Assembly: GCF_003605365.2 (NCBI RefSeq) | Contig: NZ_QYTU02000027.1 | Coordinates: 1 to 49,121 of the forward strand | Direction of reading: 5' to 3' | From: Siminovitchia fortis | GTDB lineage: Bacteria > Bacillota > Bacilli > Bacillales > Bacillaceae_C | Length of the DNA: 49,121 nt | Shown here: one piece after another, positions 24,634 to 33,048 of the stretch | Layout: every line of letters begins with the position of its first letter | Numbering within the stretch: the stretch's first letter is position 1 | The notes under the pieces: model-generated | The model's input: the letters and a program-made list of their open reading frames with translations, nothing else | The model's database searches: none | What the model was told of the DNA's origin: nothing | Program-made: the position numbers and the translations under genes

Positions 24634-26499
24634 ATGAAAATAAGAACGGCTTTTATATTTATTTTTTGTGTGCTGATTTTTCCTTCCATTGCATCAGCAG
24701 AAACTCAGGTGGTCATTTCTTTTGACGGGATGCGGCATGATTTTTTGGGGGATTTTATGAAAAATGGGTCGATGCCCCACTTTAAAAAAGTAGCTGAAAC
24801 AGGAATGTACGCTGAAAAAATAGAAACGGTTTATCCCTCCCTGACCTCAGCTTCCCATGCCGCAATTGCAACAGGGGCATCCCCTTCCAAAACAGGAATG
24901 GTGAGCAATGAGATCCACAAGCCGGGCCAAAAATTACCGGACAGGGACAACGCATTTTTTTCTCCGCTTGATGCGGAGCCGATCTGGTCGAAAGCACGAA
25001 AAGAAGGAAAAACGACTGCCGCCATCCTGTTTCCCGGCTCAAATCCCAAGTTCGGGAACCAGGCGGATTACGCCATCTATTATGGAAAGACATGGGCGGA
25101 AAGTGAACTTGTTCCGATTCATTTTAAGGAGAAAAAAGCGGAGTTTGCGTTAAGTAAAAATTACAAAGTTTATATTCAGGCAGCCGATTCCAACACATTT
25201 CATGTTTCATTTGATCCGGACATGAAGAATGCGGAGAAGGTTGCCTTGAACGAATGGGGCTCTCTTTCTTTTTATACAGAAAGCGGGGATTTGGCCGGAT
25301 TTTCTTTTAAGCTGAAATCTTCCAAGCCGGATTTGTCCGATGCAAAGTTGTACCGGACTGCCGTAACGTCTGCCGAGATTGCCGGCCCCCCGGGATTTAA
25401 AAAAGAAATCAACGAGAAGTTCGGATTTTTTCCCGTGCAGGACGATGATATTGCACTTGTGAAAAAATGGATTACACGTAAGGAATATGAAGAAATCTGC
25501 GAGCGGTTTGCACAGTGGACGACAGATGTATCGCTGTATATTAAAGAGAAATACAGCCCGGATTTACTATTTTTTTACTATCCGCAAGTCGACCATGAAT
25601 CCCACAAATATTTGCTTGCAGATCCGCGCCAGCCGGGTTATTCGGAGGAACGGTCCAGGCAGTATATGGGTTATATCCACTGGTCATACCGTTTGGCCGA
25701 TGACATGCTTGGGCAGATTCTTCCTAAGCTGGGTGCAAAGGACCGCCTTTTCCTCGTTTCCGACCACGGCATGGAGCCGGTGCATTCGAAGCTGTCGCCC
25801 AATGAGGAGCTGAAGAAGTCAGGACTCCTCGTGCAGGACAGGGACGGGAAAGTGGACGTTTCGAAATCGAAGGCTTTTGCCGTATCGAGCGGCTCCATTG
25901 CGCATGTATATATCAACTTGCGCGGCCGCGAAAAAGGCGGGATTGTCGGAAAAGATGAATATGAAGCGGTGCGGCGGGAAGTTGTTGATGTTTTTAAAAA
26001 AGCGGAAGTTGAAAAAAAGCATTTCCCACTTCAGGATTATGTATTTTATGGGTTTGCCGCATGGTGGGACAAGATTGTTCATGAGAAAGGAAATGTTACT
26101 GGCGCAGCCGGATCTGTGAAGAAGGCCGTCAGCCTGGCGAGTGAAGAAAAAATCAGACCGTATCAGGACGTGCTTTTGCGCGGCCGGACAGCTGCAGTCA
26201 ATCATGAAAACGCAGGGGACGTCATTTTAGTGGCAAAAAAGGGCTACTATATGGCTCAGGACGAAGGAAATGAAGTCATGATGCCTGATGAACTTGGAAA
26301 CCATGGCGGCGACCCATCAAGACCGGAATTGTTTCCAATTTTCATTGCAGCGGGTGATGGAATTTCTGCGGGTACAATCGAAACGCCCGTTTCAACACTG
26401 GATATCGCTCCAACGCTTTACGAACTGCTCGGCGTCAGGCAGCCGGATTTTGTGGAAGGGAAGGCGATCCGGGAGTTGAGCGTGTCGGAAGATGGATAA
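24634..26499 (+). CDS. Secreted nucleotide pyrophosphatase/phosphodiesterase family protein
   Basis: The 621-residue protein has a signal peptide (to about 22, IASAETQ) and an alkaline-phosphatase-fold NPP domain. Two-metal site motifs: VISFDGMRHD (Asp), TVYPSLTSASHAAIATG (nucleophile region), YPQVDHESHKY (Asp/His), LVSDHGMEP (Asp-His) and LGNHGGDP (His). Such enzymes cleave phosphodiester or pyrophosphate bonds of nucleotides or lipids outside the cell. There is no membrane anchor at the C-terminus, so it is secreted or wall-associated. AGGTGA precedes the ATG. The substrate is unknown. Confidence 0.85.
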   Translation: MKIRTAFIFIFCVLIFPSIASAETQVVISFDGMRHDFLGDFMKNGSMPHFKKVAETGMYAEKIETVYPSLTSASHAAIATGASPSKTGMVSNEIHKPGQKLPDRDNAFFSPLDAEPIWSKARKEGKTTAAILFPGSNPKFGNQADYAIYYGKTWAESELVPIHFKEKKAEFALSKNYKVYIQAADSNTFHVSFDPDMKNAEKVALNEWGSLSFYTESGDLAGFSFKLKSSKPDLSDAKLYRTAVTSAEIAGPPGFKKEINEKFGFFPVQDDDIALVKKWITRKEYEEICERFAQWTTDVSLYIKEKYSPDLLFFYYPQVDHESHKYLLADPRQPGYSEERSRQYMGYIHWSYRLADDMLGQILPKLGAKDRLFLVSDHGMEPVHSKLSPNEELKKSGLLVQDRDGKVDVSKSKAFAVSSGSIAHVYINLRGREKGGIVGKDEYEAVRREVVDVFKKAEVEKKHFPLQDYVFYGFAAWWDKIVHEKGNVTGAAGSVKKAVSLASEEKIRPYQDVLLRGRTAAVNHENAGDVILVAKKGYYMAQDEGNEVMMPDELGNHGGDPSRPELFPIFIAAGDGISAGTIETPVSTLDIAPTLYELLGVRQPDFVEGKAIRELSVSEDG

Positions 26500-26521
26500 G
26501 ATTTAGTCCGGTTTACGAACG

Positions 26522-26565
26522 ACTGGCAGAAGGCCCGGTATTTTAATGCCGGGATGAATGCCAGT
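26522..26565. repeat. Hairpin with ATTTTAAT loop, possible left end of a small mobile element
   Basis: ACTGGCA pairs with TGCCAGT, enclosing CCCGGT-ATTTTAAT-GCCGGG. The same ATTTTAAT loop tops the CCTCCCC...GGGGAGAGG hairpin at 26947-26976. Subterminal imperfect hairpins at both ends are typical of IS200/IS605-type elements. It may instead be a terminator of the phosphodiesterase gene. Confidence 0.4.
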
Positions 26566-26629
26566 AGCATAGATTTAAAAAAGAAATCGTCCCTTGCATT
26601 TATTTTTTAAATATTATATTATTAATACA

Positions 26630-26985
26630 GAACGTGAGTTCGAAGTATAACCTTTGTCGTGATGAAACCCACGAAAGATAGGCATATCTCCTGTCGTGAG
26701 ACAGTGGGTGCAAATGTCTATTGGTGTTGTGTAGGTCAAACACCGGATGCGTACGTTAAGTTGTGAGAGCCGACCGCAAGGGAAGCCTCGAGCGAGTCCC
26801 CTCGTTCGACAGAACGATTTGTGCGCGAACGTCGTGTGGAAAAGCTCCAGTCCGCAGCCAGAACCTCATCCGGAAAGGGAAAAGCACAAAGTACACACGC
26901 GCCATTGCGATTTGTCGCAATGGAACCGTGACCCTTTAGGGTCCGGGAACCTCCCCATTTTAATGGGGAGAGGTTTCAGTTTGAT
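26630..26985 (+). ncRNA. Structured RNA candidate, HEARO/omegaRNA-like
   Basis: Nested helices are readable in one strand. ACCCAC/GTGGGT closes two small hairpins (GATA-GGCA-TATC and CTGTC-GTGA-GACAG, a GNRA loop). GGTGTT/AACACC, CGAGCGAG-TCCC-CTCGTTCG, CCATTGCGA-TTTG-TCGCAATGG, GACCC-TTTA-GGGTC and finally CCTCCCCATT-TT-AATGGGGAGAGG follow. The 3' end (GGGAACCTCCCC...) resembles the transposon-end hairpin of omegaRNAs of IscB/TnpB elements. HEARO RNAs are known to occur without their protein gene. No tnpA, tnpB or iscB remnant is visible. The family assignment is inference; the structure is directly visible. Confidence 0.5.
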
Positions 26986-27449
26986 TTTAAGGGCAATGCC
27001 ATACACAAAAATGCCCTTTAAGCAGCTGATTGCTTAGAGGGCTTTTTGCTCCTGCTCATTTTGGGCTTTGAATGAACCCTGTTAGGCAGCACTTTTAATT
27101 TCTCGTATTGCGAGCAGTGGATTTGCCTTTCTTTTGTTTTTGCTCATCCGGCCGTTTGCCATTCCCATTTCTCGGTTCTCTGTGTGCTTCTGAGTCTTTC
27201 ACCATGCTATTCCCTCCGATATCGCTTCAGGTTTCTGCTGCATTCGGTATTATCATGGCCGAAATATGTTCGATTATTCTTGTGACAGCAAATGCGGAGG
27301 GTGGCTTAAAAAGGCTCTATAAAATGAATTTGAAATTTATTACATAATCATTTAATCGGAGCGGCACGCCATTGACCGCGCAGGTGCTTTTTCAGCGTTA
27401 ACGGGCGTTGGATCGGCCCTTGATACACGTCAATTTTCTATACGAAAAT

Positions 27450-27474
27450 GAAAAAACGCCCTCAGGCGTTTTTC
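27450..27474. terminator. Terminator of the nad operon
   Basis: GAAAAAACGCC-CTCA-GGCGTTTTTC, symmetric with U-runs on both strands, 9 nt after the nadA stop. Confidence 0.85.
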
Positions 27475-27483
27475 CAACTGAAC

Positions 27484-28590
27484 TTATGAAAGTTCCAACA
27501 TGCGATCCAGCGCCAGCTTTGCAAATTTTGCGGTTTTATCATCTACTTTGATCACGTTGTGCTCCCCGCCTTCTTCGATCGTTTCTAGACACCAAACGAG
27601 GTGCGGCAAGTCGATCCGGTTCATTGTCAAACACGGGCACATATGCGGATTCAACGAAATGATATGTTTGTCCGGATGATCCTTGATCAGGCGGTTCACC
27701 AGATTCATTTCTGTTCCGATCGCCCAGGCCGACCCCGGTTCCGCATTTTCAATCACATTGATAATAAAGCTTGTCGACCCATTCAAATCCGAAAGAGCCA
27801 CGACTTCACGCGAGCATTCCGGATGGACGAGCACTTTCATTTCAGGATATTCATTCCGGACATCTTCGATATTTTTTACAGTAAAATTCTCATGAACGGA
27901 GCAATGCCCCTTCCAAAGCAGGACTTTTATTGTCTCAACAGGCCCGTCGAACTCCAATTCATCGGTGATTGGGTTCCAGACGGCCATTTCATCCAAGCCC
28001 ACGCCTAAATTGTACGCAGTGTTGCGCCCGAGGTGCTGATCCGGTAAAAACAGGATTCTTTCCTTTTGCCCGAACGCCCAGCGGACCATATCTTCAGCGT
28101 TGGACGAAGTGACGGTTGCGCCGCCATTTTCGCCGACGAACGACTTGATCGCAGCGGTCGAATTGACGTAAGTGAGCGGCAGAATCGTGTCTCCGAATAT
28201 GGCAGTCAGCTTCTCCCACGCGCGTTCAGTCTGATAAATGTCGGCCATGTCCGCCATTGAACAGCCCGCCCGCATGTCCGGCAAATACACTTTTTGATCC
28301 TTTGCCGTCAAGATATCCGCGGTCTCTGCCATAAAATGGACGCCGCAAAAAACGATGTGCTCCGCTTCTTCATTCTTTTCGCAAAGCTGTGCGAGCTGCA
28401 GCGAATCGCCGGCAGCATCGGCGAATTGGATAATTTCATCTTTTTGGTAGTGATGTCCGGGAATATACAGCTTGCTTCCAAGTGCGGCCTTCACGGCGCG
28501 CACCCTCCCCTCCAATTCCTCCGCTGACATGTTGCGGTACTTTTCAGGCAGCACATTCGTCTGCTTTTCCAACGTTTGAAAAATAGTCAT
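27484..28590 (-). CDS. nadA: Quinolinate synthase A
   Basis: The 368-residue 4Fe-4S enzyme condenses iminoaspartate with dihydroxyacetone phosphate to quinolinate. Cluster and active-site cysteines lie in [21 protein letters not shown] and [22 protein letters not shown] is a further conserved Cys. It also has [19 protein letters not shown] and [10 protein letters not shown]. It is the long Bacillus-type NadA. It is last in nadB-nadC-nadA, 193 nt after nadC. GGAGG lies before the ATG. Confidence 0.95.
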   Translation of the reverse strand: MTIFQTLEKQTNVLPEKYRNMSAEELEGRVRAVKAALGSKLYIPGHHYQKDEIIQFADAAGDSLQLAQLCEKNEEAEHIVFCGVHFMAETADILTAKDQKVYLPDMRAGCSMADMADIYQTERAWEKLTAIFGDTILPLTYVNSTAAIKSFVGENGGATVTSSNAEDMVRWAFGQKERILFLPDQHLGRNTAYNLGVGLDEMAVWNPITDELEFDGPVETIKVLLWKGHCSVHENFTVKNIEDVRNEYPEMKVLVHPECSREVVALSDLNGSTSFIINVIENAEPGSAWAIGTEMNLVNRLIKDHPDKHIISLNPHMCPCLTMNRIDLPHLVWCLETIEEGGEHNVIKVDDKTAKFAKLALDRMLELS

Positions 28591-28783
28591 ACCCCTATAT
28601 CCTCCTTTAGCGGGCAGGCTTGTGCCCAGCGTTTTTTGATAATAAAAACCGGATAGGAAAGTGGTCCCGAATTTTGAATAGTGTTTATGAATTCTTAAGA
28701 GTATTTTCCGATAGCCGGAAGTTTCCGAAGAGTATTTTCAAAAGCCCGTATACAGGTAAGGCATCCGAGACTCCTTCTTCCGC

Positions 28784-29620
28784 TCAATCCCCCACCTTCA
28801 CCTTCGCGCTTATATCCAGCGCAGAAACGGAGTGAGTCAAGAATCCCAGTGAAATATAATCGACGCCGGTATCCCCATAGGAAGCAAGATTATCCATCGT
28901 GATCCCGCCTGATGCCTCTGTGACAATTCCTTCCGGAACCAGTTCGATCCACTCCCGGATTTCCTCCGGCGTCCTGTTGTCGAACATGATGACGTCGGCT
29001 TTGGCGGCTGCGGCTTCGAGCACCATTTCCTTCGTCTCGGTTTCGACTTCGATTTTGACCATATGGCCCGCCTTTTCCCGAACGGCTGCAACCGCATTGG
29101 CGATCGACCCTGCGAAGGCGATGTGGTTGTCTTTCAGCATCGCCCCATCGTACAGGCCGTAGCGGTGGTTCTGCCCGCCTCCGCATCGGACGGCGTATTT
29201 TTCAAGCATCCGCAAACCAGGCGTTGTTTTCCTTGTATCACAAATTTTCGTATGGTCACTGTTCAGAACCTCAACCGCTTGGCGCGTTTTTGTCGCAATG
29301 CCGCTCATCCTTTGCACGAGGTTCAGAATGACGCGCTCTCCTTTTAACAGGCTTGCCACCGGCCCCCGCACTTTCGCAAGCAGCTGTCCTGCCGCGATAT
29401 TTTCTCCGTCACGGACAAAGACTTCACACCGCAGCTCCGGATCTAGGATGGAGTATCCCGTCCTGATGATCTCTTCCCCGCAGAATATTCCGCTTTCTTT
29501 TGCGATAAAATTGACTTCACCACACTGCCCGTCCCCAAATATTTGGCTGGTTACGTCACGGTCTCCGACATCTTCAAGGAAAAATTGTTCAAGTTGCAAC
29601 CGCAGTTTCAATTTGTTCAT
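28784..29620 (-). CDS. nadC: Nicotinate-nucleotide pyrophosphorylase (carboxylating)
   Basis: The 278-residue quinolinate phosphoribosyltransferase forms nicotinate mononucleotide from quinolinate and PRPP. Motifs are EDVGDRDVTSQIF, ILNLVQRMSGIAT, KICDTRKTTPGLRMLEKYAV, RCGGGQNHRYGL, KDNHIA, IEVETETKEM, DVIMFDN and EASGGITMDNL. ATG 29620 is chosen because AAAAGGA lies 9 nt upstream; a longer frame from 29677 would lie well inside nadB. It overlaps the nadB 3' end by about 30 nt. Confidence 0.94.
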   Translation of the reverse strand: MNKLKLRLQLEQFFLEDVGDRDVTSQIFGDGQCGEVNFIAKESGIFCGEEIIRTGYSILDPELRCEVFVRDGENIAAGQLLAKVRGPVASLLKGERVILNLVQRMSGIATKTRQAVEVLNSDHTKICDTRKTTPGLRMLEKYAVRCGGGQNHRYGLYDGAMLKDNHIAFAGSIANAVAAVREKAGHMVKIEVETETKEMVLEAAAAKADVIMFDNRTPEEIREWIELVPEGIVTEASGGITMDNLASYGDTGVDYISLGFLTHSVSALDISAKVKVGD

Positions 29621-31154
29621 TTTGATCATTCCTTTTTTGGATGATTTGCCTGCCCATCCAATCGTGATTTTTTTCACAAGGGTGGTCGCTGCGAAAGTGT
29701 CCTCCCCTGCTTTCTGTTCTTTTGAGTGCTGAATCCGTAATCAGCCATGATGTGATAAGCATGAACGCCCGCGTCATTTCTTCAAAGTTCAAATGCCCCA
29801 GGTCCGCGTTCAGCCATTCTTCTAATTGAAAGCTTTCCAGCCATCGCTTTTGTTTGAGTAAACCTTCTTCAGACCGGACAATCCCTGTATTCTCCATCAT
29901 GGTTCGTTTGATATCCTTGATTTCCGGCAGTCGAATACAGCCGGATAGAGGACGCCTGATTTCCGTAAATTCGATGCCCACCTCATCCCGTCTGCCCTCA
30001 TTGATCCATTCGGACAATTTTTTTCCCATAAAAAGTCCTTCAAGCAGCGAGTTGCTTGCCAATCGGTTCGCTCCGTGCAAGCCTGTGCAGGCAGCCTCAC
30101 CGATTGCATACAACCCTTTGATGCTTGTCCGCCCGATGAGGTCGGTTTTCACACCGCCCATTAAAAAGTGGCTTCCCGGCGCAACGGGGATCCGGCTTTT
30201 CCACTCCACGTGATTTTTTTCACACAAAGCGGTAATCGTCGGGAACCGCTCAGCAAAATTTTTAATGGCCGATACGTCCAAATAAATGGATGTTCCTTCA
30301 CGTAAATAATCGTAGATTTTTTGGGCGACGATATGCCGCGGCGCCAGGTCTCCCATCGGGTGGACGCCTTCCATGATCGGTACTCCCGCCTCGGTAACGA
30401 GCCTTCCGCCATCTCCGCGGACGGCTTCTGAAATCAAACCGTGCGTTTTTCCATTCAAATAAAGCAGGGTTGGGTGAAATTGGACAAATTCCATGTCGGC
30501 GATTTCCGCCCCCGCTTTGTAAGCAAGCGCAATGCCATCGCCCGTCACGGTTTCGGCATTGGATGTGTGGCTGTAAAGCTGGCCGCAGCCTCCTGTAGCC
30601 AAAACAACGTGGTTAGCAAAAAACGATTCGATGTTTCCATCTGCGTTTTTTCCTTTGGCCCCGATGCAGCGGCCGCTGGAATCTATGATTAAATCAAATA
30701 CAAACGTATTTTCAAAGATTGTACATTTACCGGCAGCAGCAGACGCAAGATGTTCCATAATCCGCCGGCCTGTCGCATCCCCGCCTCCATGGACGATCCG
30801 ATTTTCACTGTGCGCACCTTCCATTCCAAGCAGAAGTCCGCCCTGTTCATCTGTGTCGAACCGGCAGCCTTCTTCCGAAAGCTCTTCGATCAGATCCGGT
30901 GCTTCCTTTGTCACCGCCAGCACGGCGGCGCGGTCATTATGGAATCCGCCGGCTTCCAGCGTATCGGCAAAGTGGCTGTCGGGATGATCATTTTTCCCGA
31001 TGGCAGCGGCAATCCCTCCCTGCGCCAGATTGGAATTTCCATTCTTCAAAAAAGACTTTGTGATAATTATCACATTCTTATCATCACGAAGGCGCTTCGC
31101 CAATTGCAATGCAGCCACACCGCTTCCGATTATAAGAACATCCGCTTTTGTCAT
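29589..31154 (-). CDS. nadB: L-aspartate oxidase
   Basis: The 521-residue FAD flavoprotein oxidizes L-aspartate to iminoaspartate, first step of de novo NAD synthesis. Motifs: DVLIIGSGVAALQLAKRL (FAD dinucleotide fold), NSNLAQGGIAAAIG, HSENRIVHGGGDATGR, VVLATGGCGQLY, FVQFHPTLLY, VRGDGGRLV, HFLMGGVKTD and GLHGANRLASNSLLEGL. ATG 31154 has GGAGG 6 nt upstream; an in-frame GTG at 31157 is too close. First gene of the nad operon, behind a NiaR-like operator. Confidence 0.95.
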   Translation of the reverse strand: MTKADVLIIGSGVAALQLAKRLRDDKNVIIITKSFLKNGNSNLAQGGIAAAIGKNDHPDSHFADTLEAGGFHNDRAAVLAVTKEAPDLIEELSEEGCRFDTDEQGGLLLGMEGAHSENRIVHGGGDATGRRIMEHLASAAAGKCTIFENTFVFDLIIDSSGRCIGAKGKNADGNIESFFANHVVLATGGCGQLYSHTSNAETVTGDGIALAYKAGAEIADMEFVQFHPTLLYLNGKTHGLISEAVRGDGGRLVTEAGVPIMEGVHPMGDLAPRHIVAQKIYDYLREGTSIYLDVSAIKNFAERFPTITALCEKNHVEWKSRIPVAPGSHFLMGGVKTDLIGRTSIKGLYAIGEAACTGLHGANRLASNSLLEGLFMGKKLSEWINEGRRDEVGIEFTEIRRPLSGCIRLPEIKDIKRTMMENTGIVRSEEGLLKQKRWLESFQLEEWLNADLGHLNFEEMTRAFMLITSWLITDSALKRTESRGGHFRSDHPCEKNHDWMGRQIIQKRNDQNEQIETAVAT

Positions 31155-31173
31155 CACATGCCTCCGTATATTT

Positions 31174-31195
31174 ACAGGTGTCTTGACACTTATAT
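31174..31195. promoter_or_regulatory. NiaR (YrxA)-like operator between nadB and nifS
   Basis: GTGTC-TT-GACAC, a perfect dyad at 31178-31189, lies within ACAGGTGTCTTGACACTTAT, 20-25 nt before nadB. It fits the dyad I know for NiaR, the nicotinate-dependent repressor of nad genes in Bacillus. It could repress both nadBCA and the divergent nifS. Confidence 0.7.
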
Positions 31196-31258
31196 TTACA
31201 TAGAATTAGACTTATGACAAGAGTTTTTTACAAAATTCATAGAAAGCAGGTTTGCCAG

Positions 31259-32395
31259 GTGAAATATTTCGATTATTCAGCTTCCTGCCCGCTCGATCGG
31301 GAAGCGGCGGAAGTGTATGTAAAAGCGGCATCTTCTTACTACGGAAATTCGAGCAGCCTCCATGATGCCGGGGATCAGGCAAATGAGCTTTTGGAATACA
31401 GCCGGGCCCAGTTCGCACGCTTTTTCGGTGTATCGAAGGACGGGGTATTTTTTACAGGCAGCGGATCCGAAGGCAATTTTTTGGCCATTCAAACATTATT
31501 GTCTGGCAAGGTAAAAAGAGGAAAGCACATCATCACCGGAATGGCTGAACATTCCTCCGTTTTAAATACAATGGAAAAATTGCAGAAGGCAGGCTGGGAT
31601 ATCACGATGCTTCCTTTTGCTCCGGACGGGCGGATTGATGTGAGCGCATTCGGGAATGCTGTCCGCCATAATACGGTTTTGGCAAGCATCCAGCATGCCA
31701 ACCCGGAAATCGGAACGCTGCAGCCGATTGAAGAAATAAGCCGAATCTGCAGGGAAAACGATATTCTTTTTCACAGTGACTGCGTCCAGTCTTTCGGTAA
31801 GGTGGATTTGACTGCGGTCGCCCGTTCCGTTGACAGCCTGACAATTTCCGGCCATAAATTTTACGGGCCAAAAGGAGTTGGAGCCGTTTATCTGAATCCT
31901 GCCTTGCGATGGGATCCCTATGTTCCAAGTACAACGCACGAAGGAGGATTCCGGCCGGGAACGGTGAACGTACCAGGGATTGCCGCCATGGCAGCGGCAG
32001 CGGAAAAAGCTGTGAGCAGATTGGAAATTGACAGCAAGCATTACCACGAGCTGCGAGGAGAATTTTTAAAATCGCTTGAGCCCGTCAAGGCAAAGTGCAC
32101 GGTCTATGAGGCGGACCTTCCATCCACGATCGGCATGAGAGTGGCGGGCCTTGAAGGGCAGTTGGTCATGAACGAAGCAAACCAGCGCGGATTTGCCATC
32201 TCGACCGGAAGCGCCTGCCAGGTGAGCCTGCAGGCACCATCGAAGACAATGATTGCACTTGGAGTTGAAGTGAAAGCAGCGAAGGAATTCATCAGAATTA
32301 CGCTTGGCCGGGAAACGGAAATGGAGGATGTCCGGCAGCTTGGGGAAGTACTTGTAAAAATTGTTGAGGAAAATTTGCAGGGGACGTTTGAATGA
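31259..32395 (+). CDS. nifS: Cysteine desulfurase, probably serving the NadA iron-sulfur cluster
   Basis: The 378-residue PLP enzyme takes sulfur from cysteine. Motifs are YFDYSASCPLDREA, GSEGNFLAI, ITGMAEHSSVLN, FHSDCVQSFGKV, SGHKFYGPKGVGA (PLP Lys), HEGGFRPGTVNVPGI and STGSACQVSLQAPS (active Cys). In B. subtilis NifS sits divergent from nadBCA and matures NadA; the same arrangement is seen here. GTG 31259 is preferred: it gives the usual N-terminus and has AGGT upstream. ATG 31214 would have no ribosome binding site. Unlike B. subtilis, no niaR/yrxA gene follows. Confidence 0.9.
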   Translation: MKYFDYSASCPLDREAAEVYVKAASSYYGNSSSLHDAGDQANELLEYSRAQFARFFGVSKDGVFFTGSGSEGNFLAIQTLLSGKVKRGKHIITGMAEHSSVLNTMEKLQKAGWDITMLPFAPDGRIDVSAFGNAVRHNTVLASIQHANPEIGTLQPIEEISRICRENDILFHSDCVQSFGKVDLTAVARSVDSLTISGHKFYGPKGVGAVYLNPALRWDPYVPSTTHEGGFRPGTVNVPGIAAMAAAAEKAVSRLEIDSKHYHELRGEFLKSLEPVKAKCTVYEADLPSTIGMRVAGLEGQLVMNEANQRGFAISTGSACQVSLQAPSKTMIALGVEVKAAKEFIRITLGRETEMEDVRQLGEVLVKIVEENLQGTFE

Positions 32396-32397
32396 AT

Positions 32398-32560
32398 ATG
32401 TACAGAAACCGCGGGTTTATGATCCGGGTGCTCGGGTTTATGTTCCGAGACAGGACGGATATGATCCGAGAGACGGGGCGGATATAAGCTGGGAGTTCGG
32501 TTTTATGATCGAAATGAACTGGGGCTTTCGGGTTTGCGATCCGTTCCTTCGGCACTATGA
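32398..32560. repeat. Degenerate repeats of CGGGTTTATGATCCG-like units
   Basis: Units such as CGGGTTTATGATCCGGGTGCT, CGGGTTTATGTTCCGAGACA, CGGATATGATCCGAGAGACG and CGGTTTTATGATCGAAAT follow each other with about 19-23 nt spacing immediately after nifS. Several units are internally palindromic (CGGAT-ATG-ATCCG). Confidence 0.65.
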
Positions 32561-32592
32561 CCCGGAGCCAATCTGTTATATATCACACCAGC

Positions 32593-32626
32593 AGCTTTCG
32601 GCCCAGCCGAAAGCTTCTTCTTTTTT
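32593..32626 (+). terminator. Terminator after nifS
   Basis: AGCTTTCGG-CCCAG-CCGAAAGCT then TCTTCTTTTTT. It lies about 200 nt after the nifS stop, beyond the degenerate repeats, so these would be part of the nifS mRNA. Confidence 0.8.
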
Positions 32627-32705
32627 ACACAAAAATAATCTGCTCTGTCTCAACCGGAAACAGGCAGATTATGGAGGGTTTCCAAATAGTTTTTCCAATT
32701 TTTCA

Positions 32706-32834
32706 TTACTCCTCTGCTTTGCTTAGGCAGCGCTCACACTCGTTGAAATAGCACTCGTGCATTTCATGCATTTCTTCTCCGCATTGGCAGCATTGTTTGG
32801 CAGGAATGTTTCTGTAAAATTCGATTGGCAACAT
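32706..32834 (-). CDS. YhfH-family small zinc-ribbon-like protein
   Basis: This 42-residue product starts MLPIEFYRNIPAKQC and has two paired cysteine motifs, CCQCGEE and CYFNECERC, fitting a small metal-binding fold. The pattern (FYRNIPxKxCxxCGxE...HECYxNxCExC) matches what I know of the YhfH-like family of Bacillus; function is unknown. GGAGG lies 10 nt before the ATG and a full promoter lies upstream, which together strongly support a real gene. Confidence 0.8.
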   Translation of the reverse strand: MLPIEFYRNIPAKQCCQCGEEMHEMHECYFNECERCLSKAEE

Positions 32835-32866
32835 CTTAAATGGCCTCCTTTTTTGTTATTAAACAC

Positions 32867-32895
32867 ATTGTAGTATAACAGATTAATAATGTCAA
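32867..32895 (-). promoter_or_regulatory. Sigma-A-type promoter of the YhfH-like gene
   Basis: TTGACA (32895-32890), 17-nt spacer, TACAAT (32872-32867) on the minus strand. The transcript would start about 25-30 nt before the ATG. Confidence 0.8.
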
Positions 32896-33048
32896 CATCT
32901 GTTATATACCTGTTTTATATATATTTAATTCATTTTGAAAATAAATGTGCCAAAAAAAAAGCGAAAATATGATAAAAAAAGCTCTATTCACAGGACAAGA
33001 TTTCGACTATAATTATGTTGATATTTAACAATTTAAGGGGGAGTCTCA

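Larger units (their letters stand above)
26500..27483. other. 984-nt gene-free region with structured-RNA candidate
   Basis: Contains a hairpin at 26522-26565, the structured segment 26630-26985, an inverted repeat AAGGGCA/TGCCCTT near 26987-27019, and the nadA terminator at 27450. No frame has convincing coding character. At 27095-27205 on the minus strand there are traces of a short hydrophilic frame with GGAGG upstream, but it is out of frame. Confidence 0.6.

Noticed and set aside
26747-27037. 96-codon open frame in the structured RNA region
   Set aside because: No convincing ribosome binding site; Arg/Ser/Pro-rich composition is that of a frame through structured, GC-rich noncoding DNA.
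27095-27205. Small minus-strand gene with GGAGG and ATG at 27203
   Set aside because: The frame after that ATG stops after 19 codons; a hydrophilic Lys-rich frame lies in another phase. It may be a frameshifted small gene, but the evidence is too thin to call.
32361-32726. 121-codon frame overlapping the nifS end and the repeats
   Set aside because: Starts inside nifS in another phase and consists largely of translated degenerate repeats.
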